A stretch of DNA of 64,000 nt from Methylobacteriaceae bacterium (GCA_020638195.1 JACKJC010000002.1:930001-994000), one strand, 5' to 3'. Shown: positions 43,931-53,810, numbered from the stretch's first letter. Translations and numbers: made by a program. The notes: a model not told the origin generated them from the letters alone.

Positions 43931-45412
43931 TCAGCGCGGCAGTCGCATCAGCCTGATGTCGAGGTCGCGGACTTTCTTGCGCAACGTGTTGCGGTTGAGA
44001 CCGAGCAGCTCCGCCGCCTTGATCTGGTTGCCGCGCGTCGCCGCGAGCGCCGCCGACAGAAGCGGATATTCGATCTCGCGCAGGATGCGGTGGTAGAGGC
44101 CCGGCGGCGGCAGGCCGTCGCCATAGGACTTGAAGAGTTCGGCCAAATGCCGTTCGACGGAGATGGCGAGCGAATCGTCCTTGTCGGGCTGGCGGCCGCC
44201 CCGTTGCGCCGCGACCGGCGCGTCTATGGCGGCGACCTGGGCGGGCGCCGCATAATCCTGCCCGAGCTCGGATTCGACGAGCGATTCCGAGATGATTTCC
44301 TGCGGATAGAGCGCCGCGAGGCGGCGCGTCAGATTTTCCAGTTCACGGATGTTGCCGGGCCAGCGATAGCGCTTGAGGCGATCGAGCGCGGCCGGCTCCA
44401 TTCGCTTCTGCGGCAAGCCCTCTTCGGCCGCGATCTTGAAGAAATGGCGGACAAGATCGGGCACGTCCTCCGTGCGTTCGCGCAGCGGAGGCAGGCGCAG
44501 CGGCACGACGTTGAGGCGGAAGAACAGGTCTTCGCGAAACAGGCCCTGCTGGATCGAGACGCGCAGGTCCTTGTTGGTGGCGGCGACGATGCGGACATTG
44601 CTCTTGATCGGCGTGCGGCCGCCGACGGTCGTGTACTCGCCCTGCTGCAGTACGCGCAGCAGGCGGGTCTGCGCCTCCATCGGCATGTCGCCGATTTCGT
44701 CGAGGAACAGCGTGCCGCCCTCGGCCTGCTCGAAGCGGCCGGCCGAGCGCTGGTTGGCGCCGGTGAAGGCGCCCTTCTCGTGACCGAAGAGTTCGCTTTC
44801 GATGAGGTCGCGCGGGATCGCGGCCATGTTGATGGCGACGAAAGGTCCTTTCTTGCGCTTGCCGTAATCGTGCAAGGCGCGCGCGACCAGTTCCTTGCCG
44901 GTGCCGGATTCGCCGGTGATCATCACCGTGAGATCGGTCTGCATGAGGCGCGCGAGCGCGCGATAGATTTCCTGCATGGCGGGCGAACGCCCCACCAGCG
45001 GCATGCCCTCGATCTCGTGATGCGGATCGCGTTCGGCGCCGGGACGCGGCGAGTTCAGCGCGCGGCCGACGATGGCGACCAGCTCCTTCAGGTCGAAGGG
45101 CTTCGGCAGGTAGTCGTAAGCGCCGCGCTCGGACGCCTTGATCGCGGTCATGAACGTGTTCTGCGCGCTCATCACGATGATCGGCAGGTCGGGCCGCAGC
45201 TTCTTGATGCGCGGCAGAAGCTCGAAGGCGTTTTCGTCGGGCATGACGACGTCGGTGATGATGAGGTCGCCGTCGCCCGCCTCCACCCAGCGCCACAGCG
45301 TCGAGGCGACGCCGGTCGCGCGCACTTCGTAGCCGGCCCGCGACAGGGCCTGGCTCAGCACGGTTCGAATGGCCATGTCGTCGTCAGCAACCAGTATCGA
45401 TCGGCCGGCCAT
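43931..45412 (-). CDS. ntrC: Nitrogen regulation response regulator NtrC
   Basis: A 493-residue sigma-54 activator. Receiver with Asp54 (ITDVVMPDENAF), AAA+ domain with GESGTGKE and the GAFTGA loop (HEKGAFTGANQRS), Fis-type HTH (QIKAAELLGLNRNTLRKKV). It activates nitrogen-scavenging genes when phosphorylated by NtrB. I chose the ATG at 45412, nine bases after GGAG; an ATG at 45430 is possible. It starts 22 bases after ntrB ends. Confidence 0.96.
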   Translation of the reverse strand: MAGRSILVADDDMAIRTVLSQALSRAGYEVRATGVASTLWRWVEAGDGDLIITDVVMPDENAFELLPRIKKLRPDLPIIVMSAQNTFMTAIKASERGAYDYLPKPFDLKELVAIVGRALNSPRPGAERDPHHEIEGMPLVGRSPAMQEIYRALARLMQTDLTVMITGESGTGKELVARALHDYGKRKKGPFVAINMAAIPRDLIESELFGHEKGAFTGANQRSAGRFEQAEGGTLFLDEIGDMPMEAQTRLLRVLQQGEYTTVGGRTPIKSNVRIVAATNKDLRVSIQQGLFREDLFFRLNVVPLRLPPLRERTEDVPDLVRHFFKIAAEEGLPQKRMEPAALDRLKRYRWPGNIRELENLTRRLAALYPQEIISESLVESELGQDYAAPAQVAAIDAPVAAQRGGRQPDKDDSLAISVERHLAELFKSYGDGLPPPGLYHRILREIEYPLLSAALAATRGNQIKAAELLGLNRNTLRKKVRDLDIRLMRLPR

Positions 45413-45434
45413 CAATTCATTCTCCAGCATCGGT

Positions 45435-46595
45435 TCACGTCCCGCGCCCGTCCTGAGCGACTCCCCCCTTGGCGCGGTACATCGGCATGAGAATCCGAAA
45501 CGTCGTGCGCCGTGGTTGGGATTCACATTCGACGATGCCGCCGTGGTCCCCGACTATCTTCGCGACCAAAGCAAGTCCGAGGCCAGTCCCGCTCGCCTTG
45601 GTCGTGACGAAGGGATCGTAGAGATTGGCGATGATGTCGTCGGGCACGCCCGGCCCGTTGTCGCGCACGCAGAATTCGAGCGGCAGGCTGACGAGCGAGG
45701 TCGAGCCCGGCGTACGCATGCGGACGCCGGGCTTGAACGCTGTCGACAGTTCGATCTCGCCGTCGATGGCGTCCGTGCCGATCGCTTCGGCCGCGTTCTT
45801 CACGAGGTTCATGAAGACCTGAACGAGCTGGTCGCGATTGGCGAAGACGGGCGGCAGCGAGGGATCGTAGGTCTCGGTGAAGCGGATATGGCGCGCAAAC
45901 CCAGCCTGCGCCGAGAGTTTCACCTGGCCGAGCACATTGTGAATGTTGACGCTCTCGCGCTCGATCGGGCGGCCGTCCGAGAACATTTCCATGCGGCCGA
46001 CGAGCTTCACGATCCGGTCGGTCTCGTCGCAGATCAGGCGGGTGAGCGCGCGATCCCCGTCCTCGACGGCCGTTTCCAGCAATTGCGCGGCGCCGCGAAT
46101 GCCGGCCAGCGGGTTCTTGATCTCATGCGCGAGCATGGCCGCGAGCGCGGAAACCGAGCGGGCGGCGCCTCGATAGGTCAGCTGCCTGTCCATTTTATCG
46201 GCAATTGTCCGTTCTTGCAGCATAAGAACGAGGCTGTCTGCATCTTCCGACAGCGGCGCGGCGTGGATGTCGGCCACGCGTTCGACGCCGATGCGCGGCG
46301 TGCCGAGGTCGACGCGATATTCGTTGATGGCGGCGCGGCGCTCGCGGGCCTGCTGCAGAAGGCCGAGCACCGGCGAGGAAAAGGGCAGCAGATCGTCGAT
46401 GCGATGACGGCACAGGGCCGCCCGGCCCATCTCGAAAAAGGCTTCGGCGGCGGCATTGGCGTCGACAATCCGGTTGTCGCCGTCGATCGCAAGGACTGGG
46501 TTCGGAAGCGCCGACAGGAGGCGCGCCGGATCGACCGCGGCGCGGGCGCCAGCGCGAGGTCGCTCGATCGTGGCGTTGGGAGCGTTCCGGTTCAC
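45435..46595 (-). CDS. ntrB: Nitrogen regulation sensor kinase NtrB
   Basis: A 386-residue cytoplasmic kinase with N-terminal PAS domain (LLSALPNPVLAIDGDNRIVDANAAAEAFF), HisKA with HEIKNPLAGIRGAAQLLE and HATPase with NLVKNAAEAIG, DNGPGVP and GTGLGLALV. It senses nitrogen via PII and controls NtrC. It overlaps the end of dusB by four bases. Confidence 0.96.
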   Translation of the reverse strand: MNRNAPNATIERPRAGARAAVDPARLLSALPNPVLAIDGDNRIVDANAAAEAFFEMGRAALCRHRIDDLLPFSSPVLGLLQQARERRAAINEYRVDLGTPRIGVERVADIHAAPLSEDADSLVLMLQERTIADKMDRQLTYRGAARSVSALAAMLAHEIKNPLAGIRGAAQLLETAVEDGDRALTRLICDETDRIVKLVGRMEMFSDGRPIERESVNIHNVLGQVKLSAQAGFARHIRFTETYDPSLPPVFANRDQLVQVFMNLVKNAAEAIGTDAIDGEIELSTAFKPGVRMRTPGSTSLVSLPLEFCVRDNGPGVPDDIIANLYDPFVTTKASGTGLGLALVAKIVGDHGGIVECESQPRRTTFRILMPMYRAKGGVAQDGRGT

Positions 46596-47623
46596 GCGGC
46601 CTCCTCGGCCTGTTCGGCCCAGCAGCGCGCCAGCAGGGCGGCGGCCTCGTCGGCGTCTGTCGTTGTCACCAGCCTTGCGCGAAGCGCGCGCGGCAATCCG
46701 GCGCCAGAAGCCGCCGCGGCATCGGAATAGGCGGCGAGATGCTTGCGGGCGTGGCGCACGCCCTGAGCCTTGCCGAAGGTCGACAGCAGGCTTGCATAAT
46801 GATCGAGCGCCGCCTCGGCCTTATCGGCGTTCGTGGGTTCGAGCCAGTCCCGGCCGGCGAGCGCCGCGCCGATCTCGCCGACCAGCCAGGGCCGGCCGAC
46901 GGCGGCGCGGCCGACCATCGCGGCGTCGGCGCCGGAAGCGGCGATCATCGCTTGCGCGCTGGCGCATCCATCGCAATCGCCGTTGGCGACCAGCGGAATG
47001 GCGATCGCCTCGCGCACGGCGCGGATCGCGGCCCAGTCAGCCTGTCCCTTGTAGAATTGCTGACGTGTGCGGCCATGAACCGTGACGAGCGCGACGCCTT
47101 CGGACTCGAGCCGGCGGGCGAGTTCGGGCGCGTTGATGTCCGATGCGTCCCAGCCGAGCCGCATCTTCGCGCTGACCGGGATTTTGACCGCCGCGACCGT
47201 TTCGCGCGCCAGAGCGACGGCGAGTTCCGGTTCACGCATCAGCGCCGAGCCCGCGTAGCCGCCGACGACGCGCTTGGCCGGACAGCCCATATTGATGTCG
47301 ATGGCGTGCGCGCCCGCGCCTTCCGCCAGTCGTGCGGCCTCCGCCATGGCGGCGGGATCGCGGCCTGCGATCTGAACGACGTGGATCGGCAGCCCCTCTC
47401 CCTCGGCGCGCAGCCGCGTCTCCTCGTCGGCGGCGAGGTAGAAGCTCGCCGCGACCATTTCGGACACGACGAGCCCTGCCCCGAAACGGGCGGCGGCGCG
47501 GCGCATGCCGATGTCCGTAATGCCCGACATGGGCGCGAGAATCGCCGGCGTCTCGATCTGTATCGGCCCGAGCCGGATCGGTGGCAGAGCTTGGGCGCCC
47601 ATGGTTTGGGCAAATGCACTCAT
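46592..47623 (-). CDS. dusB: tRNA-dihydrouridine synthase B (NifR3)
   Basis: A 343-residue FMN enzyme that reduces uridine in the tRNA D-loop. Markers: APMSGITDIGMRRAAARFGA near the start, IDINMGCPAKRVVGGYAGSALM with the catalytic cysteine, VTVHGRTRQQFYKG, and VANGDCDG. Start taken as ATG 47623 (MSAFAQT), since upstream text is a noncoding extension. The gene heads the ntr operon, as in other rhizobia. Confidence 0.95.
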   Translation of the reverse strand: MSAFAQTMGAQALPPIRLGPIQIETPAILAPMSGITDIGMRRAAARFGAGLVVSEMVAASFYLAADEETRLRAEGEGLPIHVVQIAGRDPAAMAEAARLAEGAGAHAIDINMGCPAKRVVGGYAGSALMREPELAVALARETVAAVKIPVSAKMRLGWDASDINAPELARRLESEGVALVTVHGRTRQQFYKGQADWAAIRAVREAIAIPLVANGDCDGCASAQAMIAASGADAAMVGRAAVGRPWLVGEIGAALAGRDWLEPTNADKAEAALDHYASLLSTFGKAQGVRHARKHLAAYSDAAAASGAGLPRALRARLVTTTDADEAAALLARCWAEQAEEAA

Positions 47624-47731
47624 GCCTATACAATAGACACTATGTTGCGCTGCGACAAGAGGCCGGGCCTTCGGCTGCGCAGTTCGCGGCGGCAAATTGA
47701 CGGGCGCGCGGAAACGTCGGATTGAACGGCC

Positions 47732-48931
47732 ATGTCCTCGCACGAAGTCGGCGCCGATGCGCTCGTCCTGATTGTCGCCGCTGGCCGCGGCTCACGCTTC
47801 GGCGGAGAAATCCCGAAGCAATATCGGTTGCTCGGCGGCTTGCCAGTGCTCACCCGGACGCTGGCCGCCTTCGGCACCGCGCTGCCTGAAGCGCGGCTAT
47901 TGACAACGATCCATTCGGACGATTCCGAACTCTATGCGGCGGCGGTCTCGGCCCTGCCGGCGGACGTCGCGGCGCGTGTGCTGCCCTGGGTCGCGGGCGG
48001 CGCAACGCGGCAGGCGAGCGTCTGCAACGGTCTCGAAACCTCTTCAAACGGAAGCCAAAAAATCGTTCTGGTTCATGATGCTGCGCGACCATTCGCAAGT
48101 AACGAATTAATCTGGCGCGCCTGCGCCGCCGCCCGGAATTTTGGCGCGGCCGTCCCCGGCTTCGCCGTCACGGACACGATCAAAATGGTCGACGGCGAGG
48201 GCGCCGTGGCCAGCACGCCCGACCGTGCGACGCTGCGCGCGGTCCAGACGCCGCAGGCTTTTGACTACGCCCTGCTTCTGTCCGCCCATCGCGCGGCGGC
48301 GGGGCTGGAGCTGACCGATGACGCGGCCGTGGCCGAGAAGGCCGGCCACAAGGTTCATGTGTTCGAAGGAGACGCCGGCAACATGAAGATCACCAGCGCG
48401 GGCGACCTGGAGGCCGCCGAGCGGCGCCTGGCCGGCGACCTCTCCGACGTCAGGGTCGGCTCAGGCTACGACGTGCATGCTTTCGAGGACGGCGACCATG
48501 TCTGGCTCGGCGGCGTCGCCATTCCGCACACGAAGAAGCTGCTCGGCCATTCCGACGCCGACGTGCTGATGCATGCGGTGACCGACGCCATTTTCGGTGC
48601 GTTGGCCGATGGCGACATTGGCTCCCACTTCCCGCCCTCCGATCCGCAATGGAAGGGCGCCGCCTCCCACATCTTCCTTGCCTATGCGGCGGAGCGCGTG
48701 CGCGCGCGCGGCGGCATGATCGCCCATATCGACGCGATCGTCATCGCGGAGCGGCCCAAGGTCGGTCCGCATCGCGATGCGATCCGGGCGAAGCTCGCCG
48801 AGATCATGGGCATGGATGTGGGACGTGTGGCGGTGAAGGCGACGACATCGGAGCGGCTTGGCTTCACCGGCCGCGAGGAAGGCATTGCGGCCATGGCGAC
48901 GGCGACGGTGCGCCTGCCTTTCGGAGCATAG
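47732..48931 (+). CDS. ispDF: Bifunctional IspD/IspF enzyme (MEP isoprenoid pathway)
   Basis: A 399-residue fusion. Residues ~1-230 are IspD (CDP-ME synthase) with VAAGRGSRFGGEIPKQY; residues ~240-399 are IspF (MECDP synthase) with VGSGYDVHAFEDGDHVWLGG and HSDADVLMHAVTDAIFGALADGDIG, providing metal-binding Asp and His. IspE is not encoded here. The fusion is typical of alphaproteobacteria. Confidence 0.96.
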   Translation: MSSHEVGADALVLIVAAGRGSRFGGEIPKQYRLLGGLPVLTRTLAAFGTALPEARLLTTIHSDDSELYAAAVSALPADVAARVLPWVAGGATRQASVCNGLETSSNGSQKIVLVHDAARPFASNELIWRACAAARNFGAAVPGFAVTDTIKMVDGEGAVASTPDRATLRAVQTPQAFDYALLLSAHRAAAGLELTDDAAVAEKAGHKVHVFEGDAGNMKITSAGDLEAAERRLAGDLSDVRVGSGYDVHAFEDGDHVWLGGVAIPHTKKLLGHSDADVLMHAVTDAIFGALADGDIGSHFPPSDPQWKGAASHIFLAYAAERVRARGGMIAHIDAIVIAERPKVGPHRDAIRAKLAEIMGMDVGRVAVKATTSERLGFTGREEGIAAMATATVRLPFGA

Positions 48932-48935
48932 GATC

Positions 48936-49445
48936 ATGACTTTCGATCCCGCCCTCGAATCTCGCGCGAAAAAGCTGGTCGTCCGCTACACGTCCGCGGG
49001 CAAGATGCTGGCGACGGCGGAATCCTGCACCGGCGGGCTGGTCGCCGGGCTGATTACGGAAATCGCGGGATCGTCGGCCGTGCTGGAGCGCGGCTTCGTC
49101 ACCTATTCGAACGAGGCCAAGGTCGGCATGCTCGGCGTCGCGCCGGAGACGCTGGAAGCGGTCGGCGCGGTTTCGGCGGAAACAGCGCGCGAAATGGCGG
49201 CCGGCGCGCTCGAGCATTCGCGCGCCGATGTCGCGGTCTCGATCACCGGCGTCGCGGGTCCCGGCGGCGGTTCGGTCGAAAAGCCGGTCGGCCTCGTCCA
49301 TTTCGCCTGCGCGCGACGGGATGGGCCGATCGTGCATGTCGAGCGCCGCTTCGGCGATATCGGCCGCTTAGCCATACGGCGCGCGGCGATCGAGCAGGCG
49401 CTTGACCTGCTTGAAAGCGCCCTGCCCGCCTCGAAACCGGTCTAG
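48936..49445 (+). CDS. CinA-type nicotinamide-nucleotide amidase
   Basis: A 169-residue stand-alone CinA C-terminal domain protein (PncC type). It has intact AESCTGGLVAGLI, YSNEAKVGMLGV (with the catalytic lysine) and SITGVAGPGGGSVEKPVG. It would convert NMN to nicotinic acid mononucleotide, salvaging NAD. The start at 48936 follows the ispDF stop by four bases. It is the likely active member of the pair with 7780. Confidence 0.92.
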   Translation: MTFDPALESRAKKLVVRYTSAGKMLATAESCTGGLVAGLITEIAGSSAVLERGFVTYSNEAKVGMLGVAPETLEAVGAVSAETAREMAAGALEHSRADVAVSITGVAGPGGGSVEKPVGLVHFACARRDGPIVHVERRFGDIGRLAIRRAAIEQALDLLESALPASKPV

Positions 49446-49909
49446 CTTCGCCCGTAGACCTTGTCGGCGCGCGCCTCGAAGGCGTCGGCGAATTTGCGGA
49501 AGGCGTCGTCGAAGACCGCGCCCATCAGCGCGCCGAGGGTGCGGGAGCGGAATTCATAGTCGATGAAGAATTCGACTTCCGAACGCTTCGTTTCCGTCTG
49601 GTCCCCGATATCGCGAAAGCGCCAGCGGTTGCGCAGGTGGCGGAACGGACCGTCGACATATTCGACGAGGATCTCGTTCTGCCCCCTGTCGAGCGCGACG
49701 CGCGTGGTGAAGCGCTCGCGGATCGCCTTGTAGCCAACCTCCATTTCGGCCAGCATCACCTCCACGCCGTCATCGCGCGTTTCCCGCCGACGCACGCGCA
49801 GCGCCGTGCAAAGCGGCAGGAATTGCGGATAGGCCTCGCAATCCGCGACGAGCGCGAACATGTCGGCGGCGCTGTGATGGACGCGCCGGATGGTGCGGTA
49901 GCGGGGCAT
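49442..49909 (-). CDS. RatA/COQ10-type START-domain protein
   Basis: A 155-residue START-like protein (SRPBCC fold). It begins PRYRTIRRVHHSAADMFALVADCEAYPQFLP, the usual text for the family, and ends in the helix ALMGAVFDDAFRKFADAFEARADKVYG. Family members include RatA, reported to block 50S-30S association, and COQ10, which binds ubiquinone; the latter is the more likely role in alphaproteobacteria. It overlaps the end of the upstream cinA gene by four bases on the opposite strand. Confidence 0.87.
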   Translation of the reverse strand: MPRYRTIRRVHHSAADMFALVADCEAYPQFLPLCTALRVRRRETRDDGVEVMLAEMEVGYKAIRERFTTRVALDRGQNEILVEYVDGPFRHLRNRWRFRDIGDQTETKRSEVEFFIDYEFRSRTLGALMGAVFDDAFRKFADAFEARADKVYGRS

Positions 49910-49927
49910 GTTCCGGCGAGCGCGGGG

Positions 49928-50218
49928 TCAGCGGATCCGAAGGCAGCCCTTCCAGCCTTCGTAGGTGGAATATTGCCGCTTGAGGGCGTGCATCCAGCGC
50001 CCGCATTCCCGCAGGGAGGCGAATCGCTCGGTTACGTCGATCCAGTCGAGCGCTGTCGGCTGGGCGCCGGGCGCGAGATTGCGGCCGCCCGTGAAATGGC
50101 CCTGCCAGACCTGCTGCGGGCGTACGACGACGATCTCGCCCGCATAATCCGCGGCGCGCGCGGCCGATAGCGAAGCCGCGAGGCCGAGTGCAGCGATGAT
50201 GACGCGCGCCGTTTTCAT
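49928..50218 (-). CDS. Small secreted protein of unknown function
   Basis: A 96-residue exported protein with a signal peptide (about 22 residues, ending AARAAD) and two cysteines (LRECGRW and WKGCLRIR). It carries GEIVVVRPQQVWQGHF and DWIDVTERFASLRECGRW. No known family. Start at ATG 50218 rather than the longer frame at 50272. Just 18 bases before the ratA-type gene start. Confidence 0.6.
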   Translation of the reverse strand: MKTARVIIAALGLAASLSAARAADYAGEIVVVRPQQVWQGHFTGGRNLAPGAQPTALDWIDVTERFASLRECGRWMHALKRQYSTYEGWKGCLRIR

Positions 50219-50497
50219 TGCATGTGCTCCTTGTCGGGCATCGACCCTAGCGCGGCGCGCGTGGCGGCGCAAAAGCGGCGCTCCTGTTCACACTTGCGCG
50301 TCAGATGCGGCGCAAAGGCGCCAGCACTCAAACGGCGAGCGCAAAGTATTCGCGGAATCAACGCGTCATCGAATTTGCCACACCGCGGGAACTTCATTCG
50401 TCGTGCCTCGTTTTCTCCGCGCTTCAGCCGATTTCGAAATCGAGGATCGATGACGCGCGGGGCCGGGGCCGCATTGGGTTCAACAGGAGCGTAATCT

Positions 50498-51229
50498 ATG
50501 TCGAAATTCCTTCGTCCGGCGCTGGGCGCCGCCCTTATAGCGCTCAGCGCCGGTTCGGCGTTCGCTGCCGATCTGCCGAGCCGCAAGGCGCCGCCGCCGG
50601 TCGCCTATGTCGCCCCGCCGCCTGTCTTCACCTGGACGGGCTTCTACGTCGGCCTGAACGCGGGCGCGGCGATTGGCAATTCGAGATACGACTGGCAGCC
50701 CTTCGGCAACAGTTTCAACCAGGGCGGCGTCGCCTTCACCGGCGGCGGACAGATCGGCTACAACTGGCAGACCGGCCCGCTGGTCCTCGGCCTCGAGACC
50801 GACATCAACTATCGTGGCGCCTCGAACAATTCCAATGGCGGCCTGTTCGGCGCGGCCAATCTGGGCTCGGGCTATTTCGGCACGGTGCGCGGCCGTCTGG
50901 GCTTCGCCATGGATCGCGTGCTGTTCTACGGCACGGGCGGCCTCGCCTATGGCAATGCGCGCTTTCCGGCGACAAGCGTCGGCATCGGGCCTGCCGGCGT
51001 GATGGCGCTGTCGCGGATCGACAATCCCGGGACGCGCCTCGGCTGGACGGCAGGCGCGGGCGTCGAATACGCGTTCACCCGCAACTGGTCCGTGAAGGCG
51101 GAATATCTCTACGTCGATCTCGGCCGGAATTCAGCGAACTATGTCGACCTGTTCACCGGCGCGCCCGTCGCGCTGCAGGCGCGCAATTCGGACCATATTG
51201 TTCGTGCAGGTCTGAACTATCGATTCTGA
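50498..51229 (+). CDS. Outer-membrane beta-barrel protein (Omp25/31 type)
   Basis: A 243-residue outer-membrane protein. Signal peptide ends SAFA|ADLPSRK, a common start of this rhizobial porin-like family. The mature part has repeated beta strands (FTWTGFYVGLNAGAA, TGPLVLGLETDI, VRGRLGFAMDRVLFYGTGGLAYG, LGWTAGAGVEYAFTRNWSVKAEYLYV) and ends in the outer-membrane signature GLNYRF. It is followed by a terminator. Confidence 0.9.
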   Translation: MSKFLRPALGAALIALSAGSAFAADLPSRKAPPPVAYVAPPPVFTWTGFYVGLNAGAAIGNSRYDWQPFGNSFNQGGVAFTGGGQIGYNWQTGPLVLGLETDINYRGASNNSNGGLFGAANLGSGYFGTVRGRLGFAMDRVLFYGTGGLAYGNARFPATSVGIGPAGVMALSRIDNPGTRLGWTAGAGVEYAFTRNWSVKAEYLYVDLGRNSANYVDLFTGAPVALQARNSDHIVRAGLNYRF

Positions 51230-51250
51230 CAGATACGCATGTCGCATAAC

Positions 51251-51278
51251 AAAGCCCGGCCGTGAGGCCGGGCTTTTT
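51251..51278 (+). terminator. Rho-independent terminator after first porin
   Basis: Stem AAAGCCCGGCC (51251-51261), loop GTGA, GGCCGGGCTTT (51266-51276), then TT. The core stem resembles that at 52408. Confidence 0.85.
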
Positions 51279-51528
51279 GCGTCTCTCTACAGTCTAAATC
51301 CAGACACAAATAAACATATGTGAATCGAAATGGCCTCAAAAAGTGGCGAATGCGCCACAGCGATCCCGAAAGAAGCGTCGATCAAGCGAAAATGCGGACC
51401 TCACGGTTCCCGAGCCCGGCAAGCTTCTCTAGGGTAACTCAGCGCGTGCGTTGATGCGCTGCACTATTTTCTGCGCTGATCCGCGCGGAGCTGTTGGACG
51501 ATAATCAGCTTCCTTTCAGGGGGACACC

Positions 51529-52374
51529 ATGAAACTCAAGACTTTCGCTGCGGCGCTCGCCGCGACCACCATCGCCGGTTCCGCGTTCGCGGCCGACCTG
51601 CCTTCGCGCAAGGTCGCTCCGGCGTATATCGCGCCTGCGCCGATCATGACCTGGACCGGCCTCTATATCGGTCTGAACGCCGGCTACGGCTGGTCGGGCA
51701 GCAACGGCGTGTCGCTTCCCTCGTTCGACACGGGCGCCGCCGGCTTCACGGTCGGTCAGTCGCGCGGCGCGATCCCGCTCGGCGTGGCGCTCGGCAATGG
51801 CAGCGGCTTCGTCGGCGGCGGCCAGATCGGCTTCAACTATCAGTTCGGCGCCCTCGTCGCCGGCCTCGAGGCCGACATTCAGGCGATGACCGGTCACTCC
51901 CGTTCGGCGACCTACGCCGGCGCGGCTCCGACCTTCGCGCCGTCGTTCGGCGCTTTCAACGCGAAGCTCGACTATCTCGCGACGCTTCGCGGCCGTCTCG
52001 GCTTCACGCTCATGCCGTCGATGCTGGTTTACGCCACGGGCGGTCTCGCGTTCGGCGAGGCCAAGCTCAGCGCCGCCTACGCCGGCCCGACCTGGGCCCC
52101 GCCGATGGCGACGGGCGCGAGCTATTCCAGCACCCGCCTCGGCTGGACGGCCGGCGCTGGCGTCGAATGGATGTTCGCGCAGAACTGGTCGGCGAAGCTC
52201 GAGTACATGTACTACAACCTCGGCAGCATCTCGACGGGCTACGCGCCTTACGCTTACGGCGCCGCGATCACCGGCATCGCCGCCAGGACGCGAGTGGATG
52301 GCCATATCGTCCGTGCTGGCCTGAACTATCACTTCAACTTCGGCTCGGCCGCTCCGGTCGTCGCCAAGTACTGA
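51529..52374 (+). CDS. Outer-membrane beta-barrel protein (Omp25/31 type), paralog
   Basis: A 281-residue paralog of the preceding porin. Signal peptide then ADLPSRKVAPAYIAPAPIMTWTGLYIGLNAG; end GLNYHFNFG. It has larger loops than its neighbour (for example SLPSFDTGAAGF and ATYAGAAPTFAPSFG). A strong GGGGG Shine-Dalgarno precedes the ATG. About 300 bases separate it from the first copy, so it has its own promoter and terminator. Confidence 0.9.
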   Translation: MKLKTFAAALAATTIAGSAFAADLPSRKVAPAYIAPAPIMTWTGLYIGLNAGYGWSGSNGVSLPSFDTGAAGFTVGQSRGAIPLGVALGNGSGFVGGGQIGFNYQFGALVAGLEADIQAMTGHSRSATYAGAAPTFAPSFGAFNAKLDYLATLRGRLGFTLMPSMLVYATGGLAFGEAKLSAAYAGPTWAPPMATGASYSSTRLGWTAGAGVEWMFAQNWSAKLEYMYYNLGSISTGYAPYAYGAAITGIAARTRVDGHIVRAGLNYHFNFGSAAPVVAKY

Positions 52375-52407
52375 TCGAATCATCGATCCTCCGTTCTGGC
52401 GGATCAG

Positions 52408-52435
52408 AAGCCCGGCCCTCGTGGCCGGGCTTTTT
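52408..52435 (+). terminator. Rho-independent terminator after second porin
   Basis: Stem AAGCCCGGCC (52408-52417), loop CTCGT, GGCCGGGCTT (52423-52432), then TTT. Confidence 0.85.
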
Positions 52436-52490
52436 GTTTGCGGCGCGGCTTTTTCTTGCTCTGCGTCCCACCCTTCTCTATCTCGCTGCG

Positions 52491-53810
52491 ATGGATCGCC
52501 CCGCCCCCCGCATTTCCTTCGTCTCGCTCGGCTGCCCCAAGGCGCTGGTCGATTCCGAGCGCATCGTCACCCGGCTTCGCGCCGAAGGCTACGAACTGGC
52601 CAAGACCCACGCGGGCGCCGACGCCGTCATTGTCAACACCTGCGGCTTTCTCGACAGCGCCAAGGCGGAATCTCTCGCCGCGATCCGCGCGGGGCTCGAG
52701 GAGAACGGCAAGGTGATCGTGACGGGCTGCATGGGCGCCGAGCCAGAGCAGATCATGGCCGCACACCCCGGCGTGCTCGCCGTCTCGGGCCCGCAGGCCT
52801 ACGACAGCGTGATGGAGGCCGTGCATCGCGCCCTGCCCGCGCCGCACGATCCCTTCCTCGATCTCGTACCGGAACAGGGCGTGAAGCTGACGCCGCGCCA
52901 CTACGCCTATCTGAAGATTTCAGAGGGCTGCAACAACACCTGTTCCTTCTGCATCATCCCGAAGCTGCGCGGAAAGCTTGTGTCGCGGCCGGCTGGCGAG
53001 GTGCTGCGCGAGGCCGAAAAACTCGTGCGCGCGGGCGTGAAGGAACTTTTGGTCATCTCGCAGGACACAGGCGCCTACGGGATCGACACGCGCTACGCGG
53101 CCTCGAGCTTCGGCGACCGCGAGGTGCGCACCAAATTCATCGATCTCGCGCGCGAACTGGGCTCGCTCGGCGTATGGACACGGCTCCACTACGTCTACCC
53201 CTATCCGCATGTCGACGAGGTTCTGAGCCTGATGGCGGATGGCAAGATTTTGCCCTACCTCGACATCCCCTTCCAGCATGCGAGCCCGCGTGTGCTGCGC
53301 GCGATGAAGCGGCCAGGCGACCACGAGACGATGCTGGAACGCATCCGCAAATGGCGGCGCGACGTGCCCGATCTCGCGATCCGCTCGACCTTCATCGTCG
53401 GCTTCCCCGGCGAGACGGAGGAGGATTTCCGCCAGCTCACCGATTTCCTCGTCGAAGCGAAGATCGATCGCGTCGGCGCCTTCGAATATGAGGCGGTGTC
53501 GGGAGCGCCCGCCAACGATCTCGGGCTCGAACCGATCGCGGCCGAGGTGAAGAAGGCGCGCTGGAAGCGCCTCATGGAAACGCAACAGAAGGTCTCGGCG
53601 AAGATCTCGCGGGAAAAGATCGGCAAGCGGGTGAAGGCCATTGTCGACGAGGTCGGGCCGAGCGTCGCCAAGGGACGTACGATGGCCGACGCGCCCGAGA
53701 TCGACGGCGCGATCCACATCGCCTCGTCGCGGCGCCTGCGGCCCGGCGACGTCGTCGATGTGCGCGTGGAGGCCGCGGACGCCTACGATCTCAGGGGGCG
53801 CGCGGCCTGA
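52491..53810 (+). CDS. rimO: Ribosomal protein S12 methylthiotransferase
   Basis: A 439-residue radical-SAM enzyme that methylthiolates Asp of ribosomal protein uS12. UPF0004 domain with SLGCPKALVDSE and VNTCGFLDSAK; radical-SAM cysteines in EGCNNTCSFCIIPKLRG; C-terminal TRAM domain. All three N-domain cysteines and the CxxxCxxC motif are intact. The start at 52491 gives the standard MDRPAPRISFVSLGCPK opening. Confidence 0.96.
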   Translation: MDRPAPRISFVSLGCPKALVDSERIVTRLRAEGYELAKTHAGADAVIVNTCGFLDSAKAESLAAIRAGLEENGKVIVTGCMGAEPEQIMAAHPGVLAVSGPQAYDSVMEAVHRALPAPHDPFLDLVPEQGVKLTPRHYAYLKISEGCNNTCSFCIIPKLRGKLVSRPAGEVLREAEKLVRAGVKELLVISQDTGAYGIDTRYAASSFGDREVRTKFIDLARELGSLGVWTRLHYVYPYPHVDEVLSLMADGKILPYLDIPFQHASPRVLRAMKRPGDHETMLERIRKWRRDVPDLAIRSTFIVGFPGETEEDFRQLTDFLVEAKIDRVGAFEYEAVSGAPANDLGLEPIAAEVKKARWKRLMETQQKVSAKISREKIGKRVKAIVDEVGPSVAKGRTMADAPEIDGAIHIASSRRLRPGDVVDVRVEAADAYDLRGRAA